From CAYRGS01 sp964423875 (GTDB taxonomy: Bacteria; UBA8248; JACPRG01; G963555815): 64,000 nucleotides of DNA. How positions within the stretch are numbered: the stretch's first letter is position 1; the number at the start of each line of letters is the position of its first letter. Shown piece after piece: positions 1 to 7,932 of the stretch. The stretch is from the NCBI GenBank assembly GCA_964423875.1, contig CAYRGS010000005.1:1-64000 (forward strand). Reading direction: 5' to 3'. The position numbers and the translations under genes are program-made. A model generated the notes under the pieces. It made no database searches, was not told the DNA's origin, and worked only from the letters and a program-made list of their open reading frames with translations.

Positions 1-1
1 G

Positions 2-181
2 TTGAAAGAGATTTTGACCAAGGAATCCAGGAAGCATGGACTTGGGTACATGATGGCCGACAAGATTCGCTCCACCCGTGACTTGGCGGTTAAGTATCGC
101 AAACTTAAACGGACTCCATCGCTCGACGAAATCTACACCAATGAATTCCTTCCCGGGATCAAGCCGCCCAAGATGAATTAG
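2..181 (+). CDS. C-terminal end of a probable periplasmic solute-binding protein (5' truncated)
   Basis: Only the last 59 codons are in the window; the frame is open from base 2 to the TAG at 179-181. The end of the peptide (SLDEIYTNEFLPGIKPPKMN) resembles the conserved tail of NMT1/THI5-type ABC transporter binding proteins, where a pattern like xxDxIYxNxFLP precedes the stop. This is an inference from a short tail; no ligand-binding residues are visible. The next gene starts 74 bases downstream on the same strand, so it could share a transcript with the oxygenase. Confidence 0.45.
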   Translation: MKEILTKESRKHGLGYMMADKIRSTRDLAVKYRKLKRTPSLDEIYTNEFLPGIKPPKMN

Positions 182-255
182 AAGATCCCTGTGGTGGGGG
201 TCCAGGAAATGGGGGGAGGGTTTTTTCTCGGACGATGTCCGTGAGGAGATGAGCT

Positions 256-1221
256 ATGCGTGAAAGCGATCTTTGGCCTCCGCTGAGGGAGTACTGGCAC
301 CCAGTCGCTTTCGCTGAAGATGTGGGAGACAAGCCGCTTGCCGTCAAGCTTCTGGACGAGCAGATCGTCGTCTGCCGGCTCGCGGGTCGCGTGGCCGCCT
401 TTCGCGATCTTTGCATCCACCGGGGAACCCCACTCTCTCTTGGATGGGTGGAGGGGGAGAACCTTGTTTGCGCCTATCACGGCTGGGCCTACGAAGCCAG
501 TGGAAAATGTATCCGGATTCCTTCAATTCCGCCGGAGCACCCCATTCCGAAGAAGGCCTGCCTGACGGCTTACCATGCCCAGGAGCGATACGGCGTCGTC
601 TGGGTATGCATGGGGGACGAACCCCAGGTGCCCATCCCGGAGATTTCAACCCTGGAGGACGCAAATTTCCGCGTGGACGTCCGAAACGGCAGACTCTGGA
701 AATGCAGTGCCGCAAGGGCCATCGAGAACTTTATCGATCTCGGCCACCTTCCCTGGATCCACGAGGGGATCCTCGGCACCCGGGACAATCCTCTTACACC
801 GGTAGTCAACGTGGAGAGAGTCGACGAGGAAATCCGATTTACGGTCGAAGGCATCGAAGACCGGACCCGCGAGGCCGGCTCCTACACACGCGTCTTCCGC
901 ATCTTCAGACCCTTTACGATTTATCTGTCAAAGGTGGAGCACGATGGCAAGACCGAGGTGATGTATTTCGCGTGCACGCCACATACGGCGAAAGAGTGCA
1001 CCCGGCTTTTCATGATCGCCCGGAATTACGAAATCGCCCAGGGGGGATCGAAGGTCGAGGATCTAGGGGAGCTCATCATCGAACAGGATCGGAAGATCGT
1101 CGAGAACCAGCGCCCAGAGGAACTCCCTCTGGACTTGACCGAAGAACTCCATATCAAGGGACCGGACGCCCCTGCCCTGGCCTACCGGAGAATGATGAGA
1201 GAAATCGGCATCGAAGCCTAA
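256..1221 (+). CDS. Rieske [2Fe-2S] non-haem iron oxygenase, VanA/PaO-like alpha subunit
   Basis: 321 aa. The Rieske cluster motif is complete: C53-x-H55 and C72-xx-H75 (CIHRGTP... and CAYHGW). The catalytic mononuclear iron site is visible as ENFIDLGHLPWIHEG, giving H164 and H169 after E157/N158/D161. The C-terminal QDRKIVENQRPEELP stretch is typical of vanillate demethylase/phthalate-dioxygenase-type single-component terminal oxygenases. The family uses O2 and electrons from a separate reductase to hydroxylate or O-demethylate aromatic or carboxylated substrates; no reductase gene is adjacent, and the substrate cannot be read from sequence. GAGGAG lies about 8 bases before the ATG. A RidA gene follows 273 bases downstream. 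Confidence 0.85.
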   Translation: MRESDLWPPLREYWHPVAFAEDVGDKPLAVKLLDEQIVVCRLAGRVAAFRDLCIHRGTPLSLGWVEGENLVCAYHGWAYEASGKCIRIPSIPPEHPIPKKACLTAYHAQERYGVVWVCMGDEPQVPIPEISTLEDANFRVDVRNGRLWKCSAARAIENFIDLGHLPWIHEGILGTRDNPLTPVVNVERVDEEIRFTVEGIEDRTREAGSYTRVFRIFRPFTIYLSKVEHDGKTEVMYFACTPHTAKECTRLFMIARNYEIAQGGSKVEDLGELIIEQDRKIVENQRPEELPLDLTEELHIKGPDAPALAYRRMMREIGIEA

Positions 1222-1494
1222 ACCTTTTGCGGCCTATGGGTTTAATCGGATTCGTACGAGCAAGATTCAAAATCCTGACACCCCACGGCCAAACCGCTCT
1301 ATAAAAAGGTAAAGATCGGTCCTATTATCTTCCCGTCAGTTTCTGTACGCTTGGCCCATTCTGGCCATGCCGTATCCTCTCCGCTCGACTTGGCCCCTGC
1401 CCCCAAGGGCTTTTTTCGCAACAAGGGCCGATACGGATCAACCTAAAAGGGGCGCGGATTTCCAGTACCCCCCCAATCCGAAGGAGGAACACCG

Positions 1495-1881
1495 ATGCCG
1501 AAGCAGATTCTCCAACCCAAGTCCCTTCCGGTCCCCAAGCCCGCCTATTCGCCCGGCATCAAAAAGGGCAATCTCGTATTCACGGCCGGTATGATTCCTC
1601 AGGACGCACAAGGCAACCTGGTGGGAGAGGGCGACATAGCCGCCCAGACCCGGCAGTGCCTAATGAATCTTGAGGCCGTACTGGCCGAGGGCGGAGCCGC
1701 CCTGGATGATGTGGTCAAGTGTTCGATCTTTCTCTCGGATATTGGTAACGCCAAGGCCATGAACGAGGTGTACAAAGAATTTTTCTCGCATGACAAGCCT
1801 GGCCGCACAACCGTGCAGGCCGCCCTGGCTCGGCCGCAGATGCTGGTGGAAATCGAGGCGATTGCCGTCCTGGACGATTAA
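1495..1881 (+). CDS. RidA family (YjgF/UK114) reactive imine/enamine deaminase
   Basis: 128 aa, the usual family length. RidA proteins hydrolyse reactive 2-aminoacrylate and related imines released by PLP enzymes. The substrate-binding arginine is present in KPGRTTVQAALARPQ, followed by the C-terminal signature LVEIEAIAVL. A strong AAGGAGG (1483-1489) sets the ATG. It is one of four RidA paralogues in the window; the other three form a tandem array at 43109-44292, and the 43109 copy is closest (it shares the IQPKS/LQPKS-VPxxxYSPGIKKG opening). The role here may be detoxification beside the oxygenase, but that is inference. Confidence 0.9.
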   Translation: MPKQILQPKSLPVPKPAYSPGIKKGNLVFTAGMIPQDAQGNLVGEGDIAAQTRQCLMNLEAVLAEGGAALDDVVKCSIFLSDIGNAKAMNEVYKEFFSHDKPGRTTVQAALARPQMLVEIEAIAVLDD

Positions 1882-1955
1882 GAATTACGGAGAGGGCAAG
1901 GAAGCGGGTTTGGAGATCCGCCGCTACAGCCGAAATCCCTGATACGCACTGAAAA

Positions 1956-1982
1956 GTAGGGGCGAGGCTCTGTACCCGCCCC
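1956..1982. repeat. Dispersed GC repeat, family B, copy 1
   Basis: GTAGGGGCG-AGGCTCTGTACCCGCCCC. Near-identical segments lie at 3375-3400 and 22783-22808. All have the layout taggggcg...ccgtacccgcccc and can form an imperfect hairpin. All three lie outside the conserved parts of genes. Confidence 0.6.
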
Positions 1983-2061
1983 AGGCGAACCTGCATTTCT
2001 AACAAAGGTGTAGCGTAGACGCTTCAGCCTCATCCCAAGCACCACCCCGAATCGAAAACCA

Positions 2062-2080
2062 GCGGAGGCTGAGCCTCCGC
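2062..2080. repeat. Perfect 9-bp inverted repeat (hairpin) in intergenic DNA
   Basis: GCGGAGGCT, one base, AGCCTCCGC. It lies about 180 bases after the RidA gene with no T-run behind it, so it looks like a REP-type palindrome rather than a Rho-independent terminator. Confidence 0.55.
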
Positions 2081-2145
2081 GCTACCCCGATTTCGTCAAT
2101 GGGTAAACCCGCTAGATTACGGCTTGTAGGGGGGTGTCCCTATAG

Positions 2146-2374
2146 TCAATTCCCGTCCATCCACATGGTCAAATAGCGGAAGGCCCGTCGCTCCCCTGTG
2201 ATGATTTCCCCCCCCGTTCTCAGCCACCATCTTTGTGACCTCCCCGGCCATGTCCATCCGGTTGTCATCATAGACCACGAGGGTTTGTAGATGGCGGTGG
2301 AGGGAGAAGCGTTGAACCTTTCGAACGTCCCCGCCGGTCAGGTCCAGGGCTTCCGTGATGGCGGCGTTTGGGAA
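2146..2374 (-). pseudogene. Remnant of a tyrosine site-specific recombinase (C-terminal end)
   Basis: The minus strand reads as a protein-like stretch opening after an in-frame TGA at 2375-2377: ITEALDLTGGDVRKVQRFS, then HRHLQTLVVYDDNRMD and GEVTKMVAENG. This matches the C-terminal end of phage-integrase-type recombinases, where a conserved His/Arg region is followed by the nucleophilic Tyr (here in LVVYDDNR). A C8 run at 2208-2215 shifts the frame; skipping one base continues as EIITGERRAFRYLTMW to a stop at 2146. There is no N-terminal domain and no R-K-H-R catalytic box. The identification rests on this short tail only. Confidence 0.45.
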
Positions 2375-2477
2375 TCAGGGGAAGGGCGGAAAAGCCAAAC
2401 GCCCGTTTGCATGGCCCGGTCTCAACCTTCAACAGGAGGAGGAGGGGTGCAACCGGCAACCCGACCGTGGCGGACGC

Positions 2478-2486
2478 TGGTATAAT
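2478..2486 (+). promoter_or_regulatory. Candidate extended -10 promoter for the ferredoxin gene
   Basis: TGGTATAAT is a perfect extended -10 (TGnTATAAT). No convincing -35 lies 17 bases upstream, which is normal for extended -10 promoters. A transcript from about 2493 would carry a leader of about 19 bases containing the GGAGG that precedes the TTG start. Confidence 0.45.
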
Positions 2487-2511
2487 GCCCGGGTGGATTG
2501 GAGGAGAGACC

Positions 2512-3129
2512 TTGGCCAACGACATGGACCGGAAGAATTTTCTCAAGAAGGGCTGGATGGGCCTGATCGCGCCCTTTTTCGAGGAAGTGGACAAGGAGAA
2601 CGACTGGCTGCCCCCCGGGGACGCGTTGGCGCCGGGCCGCCTCATGCGGCCGCCGGGGGCGATCCCGGAGCCGGACTTCCTCGCCGCTTGCCACAGGTGC
2701 GGGACGTGCATCGAGGTCTGCCCGGCCGACGCCATCCGGTTCGCCAATGATGGCGAGGACCTTCCGGTCAAGACCCCCGTTATTGTCGCGGCGGAGTCGC
2801 CCTGCGTGGTCTGTGAATCGCTGGCCTGCATGAGCAAGTGCCCCTCGGGCGCCCTGCTGTCCGTTCCCCGGGAGTCCATCGAAATGGGCCTTGCGCGGGT
2901 GGACACCGGGGCCTGCCTCGCCTGGAACGGCGACGACCCGGAATGCCGGGTGTGCTTCGACATGTGTCCGTTCAAGGGGACCGCCATCTCATTCCATGAA
3001 AGCGCCGCGGTCGGAATGAATGGGCCGGTGGTTCACGATGAGGCCTGTACGGGGTGCGGGTTGTGCGAGTATTACTGCCCGGAGGGAAGGATCGCCATCA
3101 CCGTCGAGCCCAGCCCGAGGGCGGTCTAA
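2512..3129 (+). CDS. Four-cluster 4Fe-4S ferredoxin-type protein, NapG/MauM-like
   Basis: 205 aa from a TTG start. I chose TTG at 2512 because GGAGG (2500-2504) sits 7 bases before it, while the first ATG (2524) is too far from that site. Cysteine groups in order are C60/63/66/70, C98/101/106/110, C145/148/152 and C179/182/185/189, the spacing of NapG/MauM-type electron-transfer proteins with up to four [4Fe-4S] clusters. Unlike NapG there is no twin-arginine signal, so a cytoplasmic location is likely. No oxidoreductase partner lies beside it. Its job is electron transfer; donor and acceptor are unknown. Confidence 0.8.
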   Translation: MANDMDRKNFLKKGWMGLIAPFFEEVDKENDWLPPGDALAPGRLMRPPGAIPEPDFLAACHRCGTCIEVCPADAIRFANDGEDLPVKTPVIVAAESPCVVCESLACMSKCPSGALLSVPRESIEMGLARVDTGACLAWNGDDPECRVCFDMCPFKGTAISFHESAAVGMNGPVVHDEACTGCGLCEYYCPEGRIAITVEPSPRAV

Positions 3130-3321
3130 GCCCCGCCCCCCCGCGTTTCTCGCAAGCCCCAAGACCCTACTGTCCTGTTTGAGAAATTCGCTGAAGATGT
3201 TGTGAGGGGTCCCGGAGATTTGTCCTGAACGAAGCCTTGCTGAGAAAAGAATAAAGCGGAGGCTATTGATCTATGTATTATTAATGACCTATCTGCGTAT
3301 CGCGTGAGAGGGCTGGTACAG

Positions 3322-3335
3322 GAGTCAACCGACTC
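3322..3335. repeat. Dispersed palindrome GAGTC-AACC-GACTC (family C)
   Basis: A 5-bp perfect arm palindrome followed by GCGCCCGGCCT, as at 10100 and 34149. It is a member of the GGGTC-N2-4-GACCC family found throughout the intergenic DNA of this window. Confidence 0.55.
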
Positions 3336-3374
3336 GCGCCCGGCCTCTTCTATATGTCCATTGCAGAATTGCAC

Positions 3375-3400
3375 GTAGGGGCGTGTCTCCGTCCCCGCCC
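3375..3400. repeat. Dispersed GC repeat, family B, copy 2
   Basis: gtaggggcgtgtctccgtcc followed by ccgccc; the same element as at 1956-1982 and 22783-22808, here inside the MITE-like element. Confidence 0.5.
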
Positions 3401-3546
3401 GAAAAACCTTTTTTTAAACGAATTAACCAAACAGGACACTACTCTTGGGGACTGCCCATTAGGGGTCGGATGCGAAAGGCCGGGCAAGATGCTCGGCCTA
3501 CCCGTCGGTGAAAAGCTGGATTTGTTAAATAGTAGAGAGGGTGTTT

Positions 3547-3560
3547 GGGTCGGATGACCC
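3547..3560. repeat. Dispersed palindrome GGGTC-GGAT-GACCC (family C)
   Basis: Perfect 5-bp arms with a 4-base loop, about 75 bases beyond the stop of the convergent radical SAM gene. Its position could let it act as a weak bidirectional stem-loop, but there is no T-run. Confidence 0.55.
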
Positions 3561-3632
3561 CTTGCTCGCCTTCCGAGTGTTCGCGACAGCCCTGCCCAAG
3601 TTGGTTTTCAGAATCCGGCCGGGGTCGGCCGA

Positions 3633-5345
3633 TCAGACCGACTCGGACAGGCCTTTGAGCGTCAATTCGAGATCCTCGACCAGGTTCCTCATCTCGTCCT
3701 TGACCGTGGCGGGGAGCCTCTTAAGCCGTTCGCGGGCGTCGGCAAGCACCTCGGCCGCGTGTCGCAGGCCTTCCTGCCGCTCCCGGTTGTAGGCCTCCTT
3801 CACCCGCTGAATCGCCGTGCGGATGAAGCCGTGGAATTCGTCCGCGGCCAGCTTGTCGTGGGTCAGCTCATAAAAATGCAGGCCGACGATTCCGTGCCGG
3901 ACGGCTTCGGTGAACCGGGCGGGAAACTTCAAGACCATCCGGGAAAGGAAGCGGCCGTAGGCCCAGCCGTACCTGGACGTAGGAATCATCAAGAGCGACT
4001 TGATGAAGGCCCAGACCCGCTTTAGGGAAAGCGGCGCCGAGGGGAAGGAGACGCCTTCCAGGTTGCGGAAGAGTGTCTCGACCCGGTGGAAATAGTTCTT
4101 CGGCTTCCCGTAGACCTCGAGCAGGACGTTCTTGTAGGCATCGACCAGGACCTTGGAGTCCTGGACGGTCTTGTAGTTGAACCCGAATTTGAAGGTGTTG
4201 TTCCCTACCCCCAGGGCGTTGGCCTCGAGGAGGCGTTTCTCGGCCTTGAAACGGTCGTACAGGGGGCTGCCCGGAATGGCCGTCAACAGACCCGTCATGG
4301 CGACGGGGACGCCCGAGTCCTGGATGAACCGGATGAGGTGCCGGTCGATGTCGAGCGGGTCGTTGTCGAAGCCGATGATGAACCCCGCCATCACCTCCAT
4401 GCCGGCCCGATGAATCGCTCGGACGGACTCCAGGAGGTCGAATTTCACATTCTGGAGCTTTTTGGTCTCTCGCAGGCTCTCTTCGATGGGGGTCTCGATC
4501 CCCAGGAAAACGCTGTCGAATCCGGCGGTCTTCATGGCGGAGAGCAGATCCGCGTCGCCGGCCAGGTTGACACTGGCCTGGGTGTAGAACTGGAAGGGAT
4601 TTCCGCGCTTTTTCTGCCACTCGATCACGTGCGGCAGGAGCAGCTTGGCGGATTTCTTGTTGCCGATAAAGTTGTCGTCCACCCAGAACACGCTGCCCCG
4701 CCATCCCCGGTTATAGAGCAGGTCGAGCTCCTCGAGCGTCCGCTCGGCCGATTTGTACCGGGTGGTCTTGCCGAACAACGACGGGATGTCGCAGAACTCG
4801 CACTTGAAAGGGCAGCCGCGCGAGATCTGAAGCGCCATCGAGACATAGTCCTTCATGTTCAGGATGTCGTAGCGGGGAGCGGGGGACGCGCTGATGCCCG
4901 GCGATTCGTCATGGAGGTCCAGGATGATCCGCTCCCGGGACGTGATCAGCCGATCGAGCGACTCCACGAACCGGGGGCTTTCGGCCTCGCCGATCACAAG
5001 GTGCGCGCCGGCGGGCATCTCCTCGTGGGAGGAAGTGGCGTCCGGCCCCCCCACGACCGCGGGGACGCCGGCCTGCCCGCATCGCTCGATGATCCATTCC
5101 ACCGAAGGACGCTGGACCATCATCCCGCCGGTCAGGACCAGGTCGGCCCAATCGAGGTCCCTCTTCCGCAGTTTCCTGGTGTTGAGATCGACGAGGCGGA
5201 CATCGTGCTCCTTCGGCAACAATCCGGCGACGGTCAACAGGCCCAGGGGGGGATGCGTCGCCTTGATGTCCAGGAACTTCAACGCCCGCTGATAGCCCCA
5301 AAAGGTCTCGGGGAACTCGGGGTAGATCAAAAGAATTCGAGACAT
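3633..5345 (-). CDS. B12-binding-domain radical SAM protein with DUF4070 (HpnP-like family)
   Basis: 570 aa. The N-terminal cobalamin-binding-like domain opens MSRILLIYPEFPETFWGY and contains PPLGLLTVAGLLP; the radical SAM cluster motif is CPFKCEFC (CxxxCxxC) in SRGCPFKCEFCDIP. The C-terminal part (YDRFKAEKRL, TFKFGFNYKT) looks like DUF4070, found in HpnP, the hopanoid C-2 methylase, and relatives. The family uses SAM and often methylcobalamin to methylate unactivated carbons. No hopanoid genes are nearby, so the substrate is open. The ATG at 5345 is preceded by AGGAG at a spacing of 7. It is the last gene of the long minus-strand run. Confidence 0.85.
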   Translation of the reverse strand: MSRILLIYPEFPETFWGYQRALKFLDIKATHPPLGLLTVAGLLPKEHDVRLVDLNTRKLRKRDLDWADLVLTGGMMVQRPSVEWIIERCGQAGVPAVVGGPDATSSHEEMPAGAHLVIGEAESPRFVESLDRLITSRERIILDLHDESPGISASPAPRYDILNMKDYVSMALQISRGCPFKCEFCDIPSLFGKTTRYKSAERTLEELDLLYNRGWRGSVFWVDDNFIGNKKSAKLLLPHVIEWQKKRGNPFQFYTQASVNLAGDADLLSAMKTAGFDSVFLGIETPIEESLRETKKLQNVKFDLLESVRAIHRAGMEVMAGFIIGFDNDPLDIDRHLIRFIQDSGVPVAMTGLLTAIPGSPLYDRFKAEKRLLEANALGVGNNTFKFGFNYKTVQDSKVLVDAYKNVLLEVYGKPKNYFHRVETLFRNLEGVSFPSAPLSLKRVWAFIKSLLMIPTSRYGWAYGRFLSRMVLKFPARFTEAVRHGIVGLHFYELTHDKLAADEFHGFIRTAIQRVKEAYNRERQEGLRHAAEVLADARERLKRLPATVKDEMRNLVEDLELTLKGLSESV

Positions 5346-5475
5346 GCAACGCTCCTGTTCGGGGAGATGGACGGAACATGTGCGCCCCGGCTCCATCTCC
5401 GCCGCAACTCCCCTCACCCCCGAAAATCACGGCGGAGGAGGACTCTCAAGGGGCCGTGTCGTGAACGAACCCCGC

Positions 5476-7773
5476 TCAAACGAAGACCTCTCCCTTCTCT
5501 TCCAGCGCCTCGAGCACCTTTTCCGGCGTAATGGGCAGAGACGTGATCCGCACTCCAGCGGCATTATACACCGCGTTGGAGACTGCCGCCGCCGTGGGGA
5601 CGAGCGCCGGCTCGCCGACCCCCTTTGCGCCGTAAGGACCGGTCGGCTCGGAGGTCTCGACGAAGAAACTTTCGATGTCCGGGATGTCCTGCATCGTCGG
5701 GATCCGGTAATCGTAAAAATTCGCGTTGAGCACGTTTCCGTCGCCCATTGTAATGTCTTCCATCAGGGCGTAGCCGAGTCCCTGGGTCACCCCGCCCTCA
5801 ACCTGCCCCTCGATGGCCAATCGGTTGATCACTTTGCCCGCGTCATGACCGGCCACCAGCCGAAGGATTTTCACGAATCCGGTCTCGATGTCCACCTCCA
5901 CTTCGGCGGCGTGCGCGGCGAAGGGGTAGGCGGTCGAGACGTTGCCGTATTTGTTCGGGGCGGGCAGGACGACATTGGGCGGCGTGAAAGATCCGATGCC
6001 GAGGATGGGGTTTCCCGCGGCCGCGAAGGTGGCGGAACGGGCCACTTCGGCCAGGGAGAGCCTCCGGTCGGGGGTGGCCTCGACAAATATCTCTCCGCCG
6101 GAAAGGCCCAGGTCCTCGGCCCTGCATTCGAGCATTCCGGACGCGTGCTCAAGGAGCTGCCTTCGGGCGTCCCGGGCGGCGTTCAGGACGGCGTTGCCGC
6201 CCAGTGTCGTCGTCCGCGTGGCAAACGCCCCCAGGCAGGCCGGGGTGACGTTGGTGTCCACGTTGGAGACCCGGACGTCCTCTATGGGCACGGAAAGCTC
6301 CTCGGCGGCGATCTGGGCCATGATGGTCCGGGAGCCTTGTCCGATGTCCACCTCCCCGGTCAGGATGAAGACGTGGCCGTCCTCGTTGACCCGGACACGG
6401 GCGGAGGAGCCGTCGAATTCCTTGAAAAACCCCCGGAACCCGGCTACGTGAATGCAGCAGGCGATGCCGACGCCGCGGCGAACCCTGCCTTCGGCCGCGG
6501 GGGAGCCGTTGCGGTTGCGTCCCTCCCGCCAGCCGATGGCCCGGGTCGCGCCCTCGATGCACTCGCGCAGGCCGATGCTGCCGATGTAGAAGCCGTGGGT
6601 CGTGGTGTCGCCTTGCTGGACGAGGTTCCGGAGGCGGAGCTCGACCGGGTCCATCCCGAGCGTCTCGGCCAGCATGTCCATTGTGGATTCAATGGCGAAG
6701 GCCCCCTGGGCGTTGCCGAACCCCCGGAACCCGCCCGAGGGCGCCTTGTTGGTGTAGACTAGGCGGAACCGGCTCCTCACGTTGGGGATGCGGTACATGT
6801 TGTCGATGCGGTAGGCGGCGATCCCGGTGATGGCGGGGGCGTAGTCCGTATAGGCGCCGTTGTCGGCGAGGACGTCCGCTTCCTTGGCCAGGAGGTGGCC
6901 CTCGGCGTCCGCGCCGAGCTTGTTGTAGATTGTCATGGCGACGCGGGGCCGGGTGGCGATGAACTCGTCGCCCCGGGTGTGGTCGATCCGCACGGGCCGG
7001 CGGGCGTCTTTCGCCAGCAGGGCCGTGATGAGGTGCATGCTGTGCTCCATCTTGGAGCCGAAGCCCCCGCCGATGAACGTATGGATCACCTGGACGTCCT
7101 GTTGGGACATCCCGAGGATTTCGGCATAGCGCATCTTGGCCATCCACGGGTTTTGAACCCCCAGGTGCATCGTCAGCCGGCCCCCGGTGTCGAACTCCGA
7201 TACGCAGGCCATGGGCTCCATGTAGCACTGGTGGACGGTGGAGGTGCCGTAGGTGTTCTCCGCGACGGCGGCGGCGTCCGCGAAGGCCGCGTCCGGGTCG
7301 CCGTGCAGGATGTCCCCCGCGTTGGCGATGTTGTTCTCGACATCGTGAATGGAGGGCGCGTCCGGCCGGACCGCTTCCTGGGGGTCGGTGACGAACGAGA
7401 GCTCTTCGTATTCGACGCCGATCAGCTCACACGCCTCTTCCGCCGTGTCCGGGTCTACGGCCGCGACGGCGGCGACTTCTTCGCCCGCGAACCGGACCTT
7501 ATCTTTGGCGAGGATGTACTCATCGGCGATGATGGGGCCGTGCAGGACGTTGCGGGGGTCGTCGCCGGTGACGACGGCTTTGACGCCGCGGAGCTTGCGG
7601 GCCTTTGAGGCGTCTACGTTCAGGATGCGCGCGTGGGGGTAGGGGCTCCGGAGGATCTTCCCCCAGAGCATTCCCGGCAGGTTCAGGTCCGTGACGTAAC
7701 GGCCGGCGCCCTGGGCCTTGTCGGGCGCCTCGATTGAAGGCACCCGCTTCCCCACGTAGTTGAAATCGGTCAT
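5476..7773 (-). CDS. Xanthine dehydrogenase family molybdopterin-binding (large) subunit
   Basis: 765 aa. Aldehyde oxidase/xanthine dehydrogenase large-subunit hallmarks: GRYVTDLNLPGMLWGKILRS at the start, FIGGGFGSKMEH (molybdopterin binding), GGFRGFGNAQGAFAIES, GEVDIGQGSRT, and GAKGVGEPALVPTAAAVSNA near the C-terminus with the catalytic glutamate of GxKGxGE. The enzyme hydroxylates N-heterocycles or aldehydes with water as the oxygen source. The usual FAD and [2Fe-2S] subunits are not adjacent, so they must be encoded elsewhere or the protein pairs with another electron carrier. It lies 159 bases after the threonine aldolase gene and is probably co-transcribed. Confidence 0.9.
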   Translation of the reverse strand: MTDFNYVGKRVPSIEAPDKAQGAGRYVTDLNLPGMLWGKILRSPYPHARILNVDASKARKLRGVKAVVTGDDPRNVLHGPIIADEYILAKDKVRFAGEEVAAVAAVDPDTAEEACELIGVEYEELSFVTDPQEAVRPDAPSIHDVENNIANAGDILHGDPDAAFADAAAVAENTYGTSTVHQCYMEPMACVSEFDTGGRLTMHLGVQNPWMAKMRYAEILGMSQQDVQVIHTFIGGGFGSKMEHSMHLITALLAKDARRPVRIDHTRGDEFIATRPRVAMTIYNKLGADAEGHLLAKEADVLADNGAYTDYAPAITGIAAYRIDNMYRIPNVRSRFRLVYTNKAPSGGFRGFGNAQGAFAIESTMDMLAETLGMDPVELRLRNLVQQGDTTTHGFYIGSIGLRECIEGATRAIGWREGRNRNGSPAAEGRVRRGVGIACCIHVAGFRGFFKEFDGSSARVRVNEDGHVFILTGEVDIGQGSRTIMAQIAAEELSVPIEDVRVSNVDTNVTPACLGAFATRTTTLGGNAVLNAARDARRQLLEHASGMLECRAEDLGLSGGEIFVEATPDRRLSLAEVARSATFAAAGNPILGIGSFTPPNVVLPAPNKYGNVSTAYPFAAHAAEVEVDIETGFVKILRLVAGHDAGKVINRLAIEGQVEGGVTQGLGYALMEDITMGDGNVLNANFYDYRIPTMQDIPDIESFFVETSEPTGPYGAKGVGEPALVPTAAAVSNAVYNAAGVRITSLPITPEKVLEALEEKGEVFV

Positions 7774-7932
7774 TAAGATGGTTTCCCCCTCACTTCGATT
7801 GTATGGGTCCTTGGGGGAATGCGCAACCGAAAAATGCGAACCGATAGGCCCGGACCCCGGCGGCCCGATCCCGAATGCCTCGGCGAGGCTAGACCCGCGT
7901 AACTTTCCGTCCCGGCGCGTTGGCGATCCGAA

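Larger units (their letters stand above)
3171..3438. mobile_element. Short non-coding transposable element (MITE-like) with TIRs and CTAC target duplication
   Basis: The left end TGTCCTGTTTGAGAAATTCG... (3171-3192) and the reverse complement of the right end (3417-3438, TGTCCTGTTTGGTTAATTCG...) match at 18 of 22 positions, with 11 identical outermost bases. CTAC precedes the left end (3167-3170) and CTAC follows the right end (3439-3442), a 4-bp target-site duplication. The 268-bp interior has no credible gene and contains one copy each of dispersed repeats B (3375-3400) and C (3322-3335). It fills most of the 500-base gap between the ferredoxin and radical SAM genes. Confidence 0.65.

Noticed and set aside
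4086..5531. 481-codon plus-strand open frame opposite the radical SAM gene
   Set aside because: It is antisense to a gene with clear cobalamin-like and CxxxCxxC motifs; its product has no recognisable motif and is an artefact of high GC.
5344..6762. 472-codon plus-strand open frame opposite the molybdenum hydroxylase
   Set aside because: Low-complexity Gly/Val/Asp-rich translation; shadow of a strongly conserved gene.
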